Source of the DNA: Streptomyces bikiniensis
GTDB lineage: Bacteria; Actinomycetota; Actinomycetes; Streptomycetales; Streptomycetaceae
DNA: 64,000 nt
Direction: 5' to 3'
NCBI GenBank assembly: GCA_000716465.1
Contig: JNWL01000009.1
Coordinates: 62,001 to 126,000 of the forward strand
Shown in pieces: positions 25,596 to 33,506 of this stretch (position 1 is its first letter; every line of letters starts with the position of its first letter). The position numbers and the translations under genes were made by a program. The notes under the pieces are model-generated. The model ran no database searches. It saw nothing but the letters and a program-made list of their open reading frames with translations, and was not told the origin of the DNA.

Positions 25596-27313
25596 CCCGC
25601 CGCCAGGCCGGTCCACAGCGCCTCCCCCTTCGCGTCGATCCGCACCAGGAGCGGGACCATGGCGGGGCCGCCGTTCCACGTGCCGTAGACGACACCGTCG
25701 TAATCGACGTTGTCCTCGTCGGGCCGCAGGCCGAGCAGGGCGACGTCGCCGAGCTGCTGCGGCGTACAGGTGATGTCCTGTCCGGGCTGGTCCACGCAAC
25801 TGCTCAGGGCGGGATACATCAGCCCCTCCGCGCCGTTGCGCCCGGGATGCGTGCGGACGGCGCGCAGGACGGCCGCCGCACCGCCCTCGCCGCGGATCCA
25901 CTCGTGCACCCCCGGCCGGCAGGTGCCGCACAGGGCGACGAGGCGCTCGGTGTCCCCCCGTACGGCCGCCTCCTCGATCTGCCGGGCCAGCCGGACCACG
26001 GCTTCGGGCAGCTTCCCGCCGTGGTCGTCCACGGTCGTCACGGCCGCGCCCGGCGGCTGCGGGGCGGCGGCCGGCGGCCGGGCCGCGGCGCTCTCGGCGG
26101 GGGTGAAGACGAAGACGGACACCCCCTTCCCCAGCGGCAGTTCCCGGCCCTCCGAGGTCAGGGTCAGCGTCCCGGTGTGGTAGGCGACGCCGGAAGGCGA
26201 CCGGGGCAGGCCGGTGGTCGGTACGCTCCCGGTGAGCCTGGCCACGCGCCCGTCCGCGCCGAGCGCGATCCCGAGCATGCCGCTGCCGAGGAAGGTGCGG
26301 ACCCCGTCCCGCACGTAGTACGAGACGAACCGCTCGGGGGAGAGGACCTGGCAGCTTCCGAACGGCCCGTAGGTGACGGTGAGTCCGTCGCCCGCCCAGG
26401 CGAAGGAGGTGAGGGAGCGCTGCCGGTCGCCGATCAGGGCCCGCCGGAAGGCGGCGTCGTCCGGCAGGTGCGGTACGGGCTCCCCGGCGGTGCCGCCGGA
26501 GTGGGTGAGCAGGGTCGACCTCGTCCAGCAGGCGCCGCCGCTGTCGGAGGTGCCCCAGGCGAGGGCCTTGCCGTCGGGGGCCCGCAGGGCGTCGGTGAAC
26601 GTGGAGGGCTTCCCCGGCGGGAGGAGCTCGCGGACCGTGCCGCGCCGGTCGACGGCGGACACCGTGCCCTGGCCCCGGAAGACACCGGGGCCCTCGGGCA
26701 GCACGCCGAAGACGACGACGTCGTCGGACCCGCCGGTGGCGAGCCGGGCGTACGTCCCCTTGTTCTTGCCGAGCGGGACGCGACGCGCGCGCTCGGCGGG
26801 GTAGCCCGGCGGGAAGAGGGCGAGGGAGGCGCCGTCGACGGCCAGGGTCGCCAGGTCCTCGCCGAGGAAGCCGATGCCGTGGCAGGGACACGCCTCGGAG
26901 CGCAGGGTGCCCTTGGCCACGTCGTAGACGTGGAGCTCGCCCGTCCCGCTCTCGTCCTCCTCGTCGAGCCAGGCCAGACGGCGCCCGTCGGGCGACCACA
27001 CGACCTCGGAGGGCGGGACCGCGCCGGTCGGGGCGGCGCGCCAGGTGCGGCCGGCCGCGTCGGCCAGCATCACGGCCCGCTCCTCCGGCTGGACGAAGGC
27101 GAGGACGGGACGGGTGCGGTCCGGCCCGGGACCGGTGACACCGCCGGACGGCCGGGGGCCGGCGGTGTCACCGGTCGCCGTGCAGCCCGCGGCGGCGATC
27201 ACCCCGGCGAGCAGGAGGAGCACCGACCGGCGCCCGGCCCGGCGCCCGGCCGGCGGACGCGGAGGCGGCGGAGGGAGGAGGCCGGAAAGACGGAAAAGGC
27301 GGACACGTGGCAC
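25592..27313 (-). CDS. Lipoprotein with beta-propeller-like repeats
   Basis: The 573-residue protein has a Pro/Arg-rich leader, a hydrophobic h-region and a lipobox (IAAAGC, Cys about residue 44), so it should be a membrane-anchored outward-facing lipoprotein. Residues about 60-385 contain WD40/TolB-like blades (VVWSPDGRRLAWLDEEDESG, GELHVYDVAKGT, FAWAGDGLTVTYGPFG). The C-terminal 150 residues form a separate Cys-containing domain (ALCGTCRPGVHEWIRGEGG, SSCVDQPGQDITCTPQQLGD). I do not recognise that domain. GTG 27313 is 10 bp after the stop of the Lon/WD40 gene and its own stop overlaps the next start by 4 bp, so it is in the middle of a tight operon. It is probably a sensor or scaffold. Confidence 0.8.
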   Translation of the reverse strand: MPRVRLFRLSGLLPPPPPRPPAGRRAGRRSVLLLLAGVIAAAGCTATGDTAGPRPSGGVTGPGPDRTRPVLAFVQPEERAVMLADAAGRTWRAAPTGAVPPSEVVWSPDGRRLAWLDEEDESGTGELHVYDVAKGTLRSEACPCHGIGFLGEDLATLAVDGASLALFPPGYPAERARRVPLGKNKGTYARLATGGSDDVVVFGVLPEGPGVFRGQGTVSAVDRRGTVRELLPPGKPSTFTDALRAPDGKALAWGTSDSGGACWTRSTLLTHSGGTAGEPVPHLPDDAAFRRALIGDRQRSLTSFAWAGDGLTVTYGPFGSCQVLSPERFVSYYVRDGVRTFLGSGMLGIALGADGRVARLTGSVPTTGLPRSPSGVAYHTGTLTLTSEGRELPLGKGVSVFVFTPAESAAARPPAAAPQPPGAAVTTVDDHGGKLPEAVVRLARQIEEAAVRGDTERLVALCGTCRPGVHEWIRGEGGAAAVLRAVRTHPGRNGAEGLMYPALSSCVDQPGQDITCTPQQLGDVALLGLRPDEDNVDYDGVVYGTWNGGPAMVPLLVRIDAKGEALWTGLAAG

Positions 27314-27323
27314 GGCGGCGGCC

Positions 27324-30300
27324 TCACTTCTTCTCTTCGCACAGATCGGTGTAGTCCTCGGTCGGGCCGACGTGTTCGTTCCACTCCTCGGGCGTGAGCC
27401 CCGACCCGGTCCAGCGGCACAGCACCTCGCCCCAGTCGACGGTGCCCACCCGCCACAACTCGACCGGCCCGGGCGGGCGGTCGCCCTCGCGGCCGCGAGA
27501 GGTCCGGGTGATCCCGGCCAGCACCTCGCCGTCCGGCGACCAGCGCAGGTGGATGATCCCGTCCGCGCCGGAGACCCGCAGCTCGGGCAGGGCGAGGTCG
27601 CCGGTGGCCGTGTCCCGGACGGTGACCCGGTCGGCGTACCCGACCGCGACCCGGCCGCCGTCGGGCGACAGCGCGATCGAGGACGGCGCGTTCACCGCGC
27701 CGGTGAGGCGCAGCGGCGCCCCGGTGTCGCGGAGGTCGGCGTCGAGGAGCCGTACGGTGTTGTCCAGACCGAGGAGGGCCACCCGGGAACCGTCCCGGCT
27801 CCAGGCGAACCGGTGGACCCCCGGCGCGTCGACCGCCCTGGTGGTGCGGGTGACGAGGTCCACGAGGACGAGACGGGCGTCGTCGGCGCCGGGCCGCTCC
27901 AGGGCGAGGGCGAGCGGCCGGCTCTCGTGCAGGGTGAGCCCGAGTCCCTCGCTCGCGCCGAGCGGGATCGTGCCGACCGGCTTCCAGGTGCGGGTGGACC
28001 ACAGGTACAGGGGCCCGTCGACGTGCCGGGCCACGAGCAGGTCCTCACCCGGTACGAACCCGACGCCGACGGCGATGCGATGGGCGCCGGAGGCGGTGCC
28101 CCGGTCGGCGCCGGGCGGTTCGAGACCCTGCAGCAACGTCCCGTCCCTCCGCCACACGACGATCTTGGCGGCCCCGCCGAGCTGCCCGGCCGCGGCCACG
28201 TACGCGGGGGAGGAGGCCGCGTCGTTGATGTAGTGGCCCTTCGACCTGTACTCCGTGAGGACCGGGTACTCCGCCGTCGCCGGGTTCCGCTGGTAGGCGA
28301 GCGGATCCGGGCGCACCCTGCGCAGCCCGTGGGACAGGTTCCCGCTGACGTCCGTGAGCAGCAGCGATCCGTCCGCGTCGAAGGTGGCGGTGCTCGACGC
28401 CTCGCCGGGCAGCATGCCGAGCGGTCCCGGCCGGCGGTCCAGGACGCCGACCCAGCCGTCGCGTCCGGCGGCGACGACGGTGAACAGTTCGCCGACCGCG
28501 GCGGCGCCCGCCGCTCCGCCGCGGGGCCGTTCCAGTCCCCGGCTCGAAGCCGCGCTGCCCCCGGTGCCCAGCGGGACGAGGGCGGTGCCGGCGTCACCCG
28601 CGACGACCACGCTCCCGTTGTGTTCGATCATGACCTTCGGGGGGTCGGCCAGTCCGCCGACGGGGTAGTCGAGCGGACGCTTCCGCTGCCGGTCCCAGGC
28701 GAACACGCCGCGCGGGGTGGCGAGCACCACGAGCTCGTCGTCGGCCCCGACCGCGGAGGCCCGGCCCGGTACGTCCTCGCTCCCGATCTCGGACTCGACC
28801 CCGTGGGTGTCCAGGCCGACGGAGACCACCCGGTTCTCGTCGAGGAGCAGGACGGCCCGCTCCTCGCCCGGCAGCCGGCCGGAGTGCCACGGGGCCGGTG
28901 CGAGGGCCGCGTCGACGACCCGCCAGCGGGCCCGTGACGAGCCGCCGGGTCCCGCCCTGCGGCAGTCGGACTCCTCGCGCGTGAGCACGTCGAACTGCGC
29001 GATCGTGCCGTCGTTGCGCACCTCGACCAGCCGGCCCCCGCGCTCGGTGAACGCGGTCGCCACCCGGTGCGTGTCCGGGCCCGCGCAGCTCGGCTCCGGC
29101 AGGGTGGCGATCGGCTCGGGCACGGGGCCCTGCGCCGAGTACAGGCGGATGCCGTCCTCGGCCCCGGCGGCCAGCAGCCCGGCCTCCGGGCTGTACACCA
29201 GGCCGCCGACCCGGCCGGGGACCCGGCCCAGCGCCTTGCCGGTCCGCAGGTCCCACGACTTGAGGTACGGGTCGTCCCCGGTGGTGTACACCCGGTGCCG
29301 TTCGTCGTCGACGGCGACGCTGTCCACGCTGCCGGGGCTCGCCTTCCAGGCCAGCCGCAGACCGGAGTTGGTCTCCAGGACGTCCCGCATGGCCTGCTCG
29401 GCGTTGGGGGTCCCGGGGTCGATCCGCTGCCCGGCCAGCGCGAGGAGCCCGGCCAGCCTGGGTTCCGTGGCGCGCCGCGTCAGGGCCTCGGCGACGAGGT
29501 CGGCGGCGAGCGCCCGCCGCTCCCGCTCCCTGCCGCGGTCCCAGAACCAGTACGCCGTCGAGCCGACGACCAGGACCAGGGCGACGAGGACGGCGATGGC
29601 CGACGCCCCGGACCGCACGAGGGCGCGCAGGTCCGGGGCACGGGCGGCCTTCGCGGCCTCGGCGACCGTCCCGGCGCCCTTCAGCAGGGCCGCCCGGTCG
29701 TCCTCCCACACCTCCCCGGCCTTCGGCAGGTCGTCCTCGGGGAGGACGACGGTCTGGCCGTTGGCGGCGACGCGGAGCTTCTGCTCGTAGCCGCCGACGC
29801 CGACCAGCCGGCCCTCGGGGGACCCGTCGACCGCGCCGACCAGCGCGGTCCGCGGGTTGATCCGCCGGACGGCCACGGCGCGTCGGACGCGTCCTCCGCC
29901 CTGCTTCCGGACCTCGTCCAGGAGTACGGCGAAGGCGCAGCCCAGGGAGGAGTCGGAGACCATCGCGGTGACGCCCTCGTTGTCGGTGAGCGACCAGAGG
30001 ACGGTTCCGCGGATCTTGCCGCCCGCCGCCGCCCAGGCGTTCCGCAGGGAGCCGTGGAACTTCTCCTCGGCGCGGAAACCCGACATGGTCCGGGGGTCCG
30101 GGACGAGCGCGGGCGGCCCCTCCGGCAGCACCGCCACGCCCAGCGTGCCGCGCACCCCGGTGTTCCCGCCGTCGAAGAGCACGCCCGCCGACGCCACGGG
30201 CCGGAGTCCGGGCAGGGCCCCGTCGAGCGTCAGCAGCCGGAGCAGTACGGGCAGCGCCAGGTCCCGGTCCTCCGCGCCGAGTCCCTCGACCAGGCGCCGG

Positions 30301-30803
30301 ATCCGCGCCGGGTGTCCGGCCGCCGCACCCGGGCCGGGACCGGACAGCACGCGGTCGAGCAGCGCGGACGCCGAGCCGTCGGCGGACGGCAGCACCGTCC
30401 AGGAGTGCCGCAGCCAGCGCACACCGACGGCCAGTTCCTCCGGGGCGCGGTCGGCGTCGTCCACCAGGGCGAGCCCCATCGCGGCGGAGGCCCGCAGCGC
30501 CTGGGAGAGGCCCGGTTCCGACTCCCTCGCCGGACGGTACGGAGGATGGTCCGCCAGGGCGAGGACGCCGGTCCGGGCCGCCGCCCGGGGCGTCAGGAGC
30601 GCGTGCACCTGGGTCCGTCCGTCCCGCAGGACGCGGAGGGCGGCCACGTCTTCGGCGGCCACCCGCGCGCACAGGTACGCGAGCGCGGGCTGCGAGGCCG
30701 AGAGCAGCTCCTGCCGGGCCCGGGCCCGTTCGTTGCCGAGGGGCAGCCTCGGCCCGTCGAGTAAGGCGCCGACGTCCAGCGCCGCGGACGGCCCGTCAGC
30801 CAT
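27324..30803 (-). CDS. Membrane protein with Lon-like peptidase domain and C-terminal WD40 propeller
   Basis: The 1159-residue protein has an unassigned helical region (1-190), then a fold that resembles the Lon (S16) protease domain (about 195-360). DSSLGCAFAV puts Ser286 at the catalytic serine, and VGVGGYEQKLRVAANGQTVVLPEDD puts Lys342 at the catalytic lysine. One membrane helix follows (about 399-420). The stretch RALAADLVAEALTRRATEPRLAGLLALA is typical of actinobacterial STAND-WD40 proteins, and a large WD40-like propeller fills about 460-1140. No ATPase motif is visible, so the usual STAND NTPase appears replaced. ATG 30803 fits the GAGGGGG site better than ATG 30809. It heads the five-gene block. 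Confidence 0.75.
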   Translation of the reverse strand: MADGPSAALDVGALLDGPRLPLGNERARARQELLSASQPALAYLCARVAAEDVAALRVLRDGRTQVHALLTPRAAARTGVLALADHPPYRPARESEPGLSQALRASAAMGLALVDDADRAPEELAVGVRWLRHSWTVLPSADGSASALLDRVLSGPGPGAAAGHPARIRRLVEGLGAEDRDLALPVLLRLLTLDGALPGLRPVASAGVLFDGGNTGVRGTLGVAVLPEGPPALVPDPRTMSGFRAEEKFHGSLRNAWAAAGGKIRGTVLWSLTDNEGVTAMVSDSSLGCAFAVLLDEVRKQGGGRVRRAVAVRRINPRTALVGAVDGSPEGRLVGVGGYEQKLRVAANGQTVVLPEDDLPKAGEVWEDDRAALLKGAGTVAEAAKAARAPDLRALVRSGASAIAVLVALVLVVGSTAYWFWDRGRERERRALAADLVAEALTRRATEPRLAGLLALAGQRIDPGTPNAEQAMRDVLETNSGLRLAWKASPGSVDSVAVDDERHRVYTTGDDPYLKSWDLRTGKALGRVPGRVGGLVYSPEAGLLAAGAEDGIRLYSAQGPVPEPIATLPEPSCAGPDTHRVATAFTERGGRLVEVRNDGTIAQFDVLTREESDCRRAGPGGSSRARWRVVDAALAPAPWHSGRLPGEERAVLLLDENRVVSVGLDTHGVESEIGSEDVPGRASAVGADDELVVLATPRGVFAWDRQRKRPLDYPVGGLADPPKVMIEHNGSVVVAGDAGTALVPLGTGGSAASSRGLERPRGGAAGAAAVGELFTVVAAGRDGWVGVLDRRPGPLGMLPGEASSTATFDADGSLLLTDVSGNLSHGLRRVRPDPLAYQRNPATAEYPVLTEYRSKGHYINDAASSPAYVAAAGQLGGAAKIVVWRRDGTLLQGLEPPGADRGTASGAHRIAVGVGFVPGEDLLVARHVDGPLYLWSTRTWKPVGTIPLGASEGLGLTLHESRPLALALERPGADDARLVLVDLVTRTTRAVDAPGVHRFAWSRDGSRVALLGLDNTVRLLDADLRDTGAPLRLTGAVNAPSSIALSPDGGRVAVGYADRVTVRDTATGDLALPELRVSGADGIIHLRWSPDGEVLAGITRTSRGREGDRPPGPVELWRVGTVDWGEVLCRWTGSGLTPEEWNEHVGPTEDYTDLCEEKK

Positions 30804-30918
30804 CGTCATTCCCCCTCGCGCACGACCGGCGAAGTGGTGCCATCGCCGGACCAGGAGGACATAGTGGCACCTGGAGCGCCCGCGCACAGGCGAGTCGGCA
30901 TCTTGCGGGGGTTCCCTC

Positions 30919-31003
30919 GACCGGACCGGACCGGACCGGACAGGACAGGGCAGGGCAGGACAGGGTCGGACAGGACGGGACAGGGCCGGCCGGCCGGCCG
31001 CGT
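30919..31003. repeat. GGACC/GGACA/GGGCA pentamer-like low-complexity tract
   Basis: A run of GACCG, GACAG and GGCAG pentamers (about 70 bp) is followed by GGCC tetramers. It fills most of the gap between the Lon/WD40 start and the LacI remnant. No coding signal or regulatory motif is evident in 30812-31021 apart from this tract. Confidence 0.85.
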
Positions 31004-31021
31004 CGGCGGCGCGACGCGTGA

Positions 31022-31258
31022 TCAGGCCGGCTCGCGGACCACCGGTTCGTCCGGGAGGCCGACCGGCTTCCCGGGCCCGCCCTCGACGAGCCCGGGGAGG
31101 GGGGTGGACCGCGGCGACGACCGGATCGGCCGGGCCGCGTACGGAGGCGAGTGCCGGCGCGGTGTACGCGGCGGCCCCGATGGCGTCGAAGCCGACGACG
31201 GCCGCGCTCCCGGGCATCCGCCGACCCGCCTGGCGCAGGGCCCTCAGGGCCCCGGCCC
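31022..31258 (-). pseudogene. LacI-family regulator, 3' remnant with frameshift
   Basis: On the minus strand, GALRALRQAGRRMPGSAAVVG, FDAIGAAAYTAPALASV and then, in another frame, GLVEGGPGKPVGLPDEPVVREPA followed by TGA (31024-31022) match the C-terminal end of LacI regulators. In that family GFDDIP, AAYTxPPLTTV and LPxELVVRES-A recur. The frame changes near a run of six C's (minus strand, about 31100-31107). The HTH and most of the ligand domain are missing; homology begins right after the stop of the Clp-N gene. The middle is also shortened. It is clearly non-functional. Its former targets cannot be told, but GH13 genes lie nearby. Confidence 0.78.
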
Positions 31259-31259
31259 C

Positions 31260-31811
31260 TCAGGCTCGGGGCCGATCGAGCGCCTGCTCCACCGCCGTGT
31301 AGGTGACCCCGTGGTCCGCCAGGGCCTCGGAGACGATCCCGGGGCGGGCCGTCAGGGCCAGGAGCAGGTGCTCGTCACCGATCTCCTTCTCCCGCCGGCC
31401 GAGGCAGACGCGCAGCGACTGTTCGAGGACCTTCTTGCTCTCCCGGGTGAAGGGCCGCCGCTTCGGACTCCGGGACCGGATGTCGGACCCGGCGGCGAGC
31501 GCGCCCGGGCCGTGGGTCTCCTCGACCCGGGCGACGATCCGCGCCACGTCGATGCCGAGATCCGCCAGCGCGTCCACCTCGACCGCCGAGAGGCCGCCCC
31601 TGCGGCGGGCCGCCGCGAGCGCGGCCTCCAGCGACGCGCGCCGCTCCGTCGCCCCCAGCGCCCGCAGCGCGAGGGCCGCCCCGGTGTCCTCCGCGTCGAG
31701 CAGTGCCAGCAGGAGGTGCTCCTCCGTGACCGCGGGCGCGCCCTCGCGCCCGGCCACCGCCACGGCCCCGGTCACCACCGCCCGGGCCCCCTTCGTGAAC
31801 CTCTCGAACAT
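31260..31811 (-). CDS. Clp N-domain protein without AAA+ modules
   Basis: The 183-residue protein has two Clp_N repeats: about residues 4-72 (FTKGARAVVTGAVAVAGREG, TEEHLLLALLDAEDTGAALALRALG) and about 110-180 (FTRESKKVLEQSLRVCLGRREKEIGDEHLLLAL). ATPase domains are absent, and the length fits the stand-alone ClpR-type proteins. In ClpA/ClpC this domain recruits substrates and adaptors, so a free copy may bind substrates or compete with ClpC. ATG 31811 overlaps the stop of the HTH gene by one base (TGATG), which means coupled translation. Control is probably by the HTH partner through the GTCAAC palindromes upstream. Confidence 0.9.
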   Translation of the reverse strand: MFERFTKGARAVVTGAVAVAGREGAPAVTEEHLLLALLDAEDTGAALALRALGATERRASLEAALAAARRRGGLSAVEVDALADLGIDVARIVARVEETHGPGALAAGSDIRSRSPKRRPFTRESKKVLEQSLRVCLGRREKEIGDEHLLLALTARPGIVSEALADHGVTYTAVEQALDRPRA

Positions 31812-32020
31812 CAATGCCTCCCGTGCTTCTTGTGGACGGCCTGGCGGCTCACGCCCAGTTCGGCCGCGATCTCCTGCCACGACCAGCCCCGGGCGCGCGC
31901 GCTGCGCACCTGAACGGCTTCCAGCTGTTCCAGAAGGCGCCGCAGCGCGGCGACGGCACGCAGTCCCACCCGTGGATCGCGGTCGCCGGCCTGCTCGGCG
32001 AGATCGGTTGCGTCGGTCAT
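31811..32020 (-). CDS. Small helix-turn-helix protein (sigma-region-4-like), partner of the Clp-N protein
   Basis: The 69-residue protein has a single HTH, ARGWSWQEIAAELGVSRQAVHKKHGRH (about residues 42-69), preceded by a helix rich in Leu and Arg. The size and the VSRQAVHKKH recognition helix fit the small HTH proteins encoded upstream of clp-N-type genes in streptomycetes. It probably binds the two GTCAAC-N4-GTTGAC-type sites that begin 4 bp upstream of its start and so regulates its own operon. ATG 32020 is the first start in frame. Confidence 0.85.
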   Translation of the reverse strand: MTDATDLAEQAGDRDPRVGLRAVAALRRLLEQLEAVQVRSARARGWSWQEIAAELGVSRQAVHKKHGRH

Positions 32021-32023
32021 GGT

Positions 32024-32066
32024 GTCAACTTACATTGACATCCCGGTTGCGTCAACCAAAGTTGAC
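32024..32066. promoter_or_regulatory. Twin GTCAAC palindromes upstream of the HTH/Clp-N operon
   Basis: GTCAAC-TTAC-ATTGAC (32024-32039, one mismatch) and GTCAAC-CAAA-GTTGAC (32051-32066, perfect) are 6-4-6 inverted repeats spaced 27 bp apart. They lie immediately before the HTH start, where a repressor would block transcription. They are the probable autoregulatory operators. Confidence 0.78.
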
Positions 32067-32110
32067 GCGGGCGGGGCGGGGGGCCGTACGGGGGAGTCGT
32101 GGGCCGCCCG

Positions 32111-33355
32111 TCACGCGCCCTCGCGCAGCCCCCACGGCGACCCGTACTCCGTGAGCAGGTCGAGGAAGGGGCGGGGCGGGAAGGCCTCCGGGCCGAGGAT
32201 GCCGGTACCGCGCCAGGCACCGGTGGAGAGGAGTTCCAGGGCGACCACCGGGTTGATCGCGGTCTGCCAGACGACGGCCTGGGAGCCGTACTCCCGCATC
32301 GACCACCGGTTGTCGACCACGTGGTAGAGGTACACCTCCCGCGGCGCACCGTCCTTGGTGCCCCTGACCCAGGTGCCGGCACAGGTCTTGCCGGTCATCC
32401 GGTCGCCCAGGCTCGCCGGGTCGGGCAGGCAGGCGGCGACGACGTCACGCGGGGAGACCCGTACGGGGCCGTCCGCGCCGGGCACCGTGACCTCGGCCGT
32501 GGAGTCCAGCCCCAGCTCGTGGAGCGTCTTCAGCTTGGCGATGAAGTCGTCACCGAGCCCGTACTTGAAGGTGACGCGGCGCGCCTCCACCCAGCGCGGG
32601 ATCAGCAGCACCTCCTCGTGCTCGACGTTGACGCACTCCACCGGCCCGATGCCCTCGGGGAAGTCGAAGACCTCGGGCTCGCTGAAGGGCGCGCTGGTGA
32701 ACCAGCCCCGGTCCTTCTCGTAGATCACGGGCGGGTTGAGGCACTCCTCGATCGTCGTCCAGATGCTGAAGGACGGGGCGAAGCCGTACCCCTCGACGGT
32801 GAGGTTCGCCCCGTCGCGGACGCCGATCTCCTCGATCCCGTCGAAGAGCTCGTCGGCGGCGTACCGGGCGAAGACGTCGGAGAGGCCGGGTTCCACGCCC
32901 ATGCCGACCAGCGCGAGACGGCCCGCCCCCTCCCACTGCCCGGCCAGCTCGAACTGCTCGTCACCGAGCTTGACGCCGCACTCCTCGTACGGGCGCTCCG
33001 GATGCGGCACCGACAGGGACATCGCCATGTCCACGTAGTGAGCGCCGGCGTCCAGGGCGGCCCGGAACAGGGGCATCACGAACCGCGGGTCGGTGGCGTT
33101 CAGGAGCACGTCGCAGTCCTGCTCGGTGAGGGCCCGGCCCACCGCCTCCCGGTCCGAGGCGTCGAGCCGCAGCGCGCTGAACCGACCACCGCCCCGCTCA
33201 CCCCGCTCACCCCACTCGCCCAGCGAGGCGACGGCGGCCTCGGCGCGGGCCGGGTCGTAGTCGGCGACCACCATGTGGCTGAGGAACCCCCTGCGGGCCG
33301 CGATACGGGTGATGGCGGTACCGACGCCGCCCGCACCCACGAGAAGTACTCGCAC
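32111..33355 (-). CDS. Saccharopine dehydrogenase-like NAD(P)-dependent enzyme
   Basis: The 414-residue protein has an N-terminal Rossmann fold (VRVLLVGAGGVGTAITRIAARRGF, residues 1-24) and NATDPRFVMPLFRAALDAGAHYVDMA, then the catalytic/substrate domain typical of saccharopine dehydrogenase C-terminal families (GMGVEPGLSDVFARYAADEL, EYGSQAVVWQTAINP). It is a NAD(P)-binding enzyme. In lysine metabolism the family splits saccharopine, but many bacterial members belong to polyamine (carboxynorspermidine) or unknown pathways. GTG 33355 follows GGAAGGTGG. Gaps of 44 bp and 151 bp isolate it from its neighbours, so pathway context is missing. Confidence 0.9.
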   Translation of the reverse strand: MRVLLVGAGGVGTAITRIAARRGFLSHMVVADYDPARAEAAVASLGEWGERGERGGGRFSALRLDASDREAVGRALTEQDCDVLLNATDPRFVMPLFRAALDAGAHYVDMAMSLSVPHPERPYEECGVKLGDEQFELAGQWEGAGRLALVGMGVEPGLSDVFARYAADELFDGIEEIGVRDGANLTVEGYGFAPSFSIWTTIEECLNPPVIYEKDRGWFTSAPFSEPEVFDFPEGIGPVECVNVEHEEVLLIPRWVEARRVTFKYGLGDDFIAKLKTLHELGLDSTAEVTVPGADGPVRVSPRDVVAACLPDPASLGDRMTGKTCAGTWVRGTKDGAPREVYLYHVVDNRWSMREYGSQAVVWQTAINPVVALELLSTGAWRGTGILGPEAFPPRPFLDLLTEYGSPWGLREGA

Positions 33356-33506
33356 GTCATCCACCTTCCGTCCGGGAGGCGAACGCCTCCGGCACAGCCG
33401 GTGCAACGGTATGCGGCGGGCCGAGGACGACGGCGTCGGCGCGAGCGGGCGTGTCGTGCCGCGCCCTGTCCCGGGGGCGGCGGACCCGGAAGCCCCCGCG
33501 CCCCGG

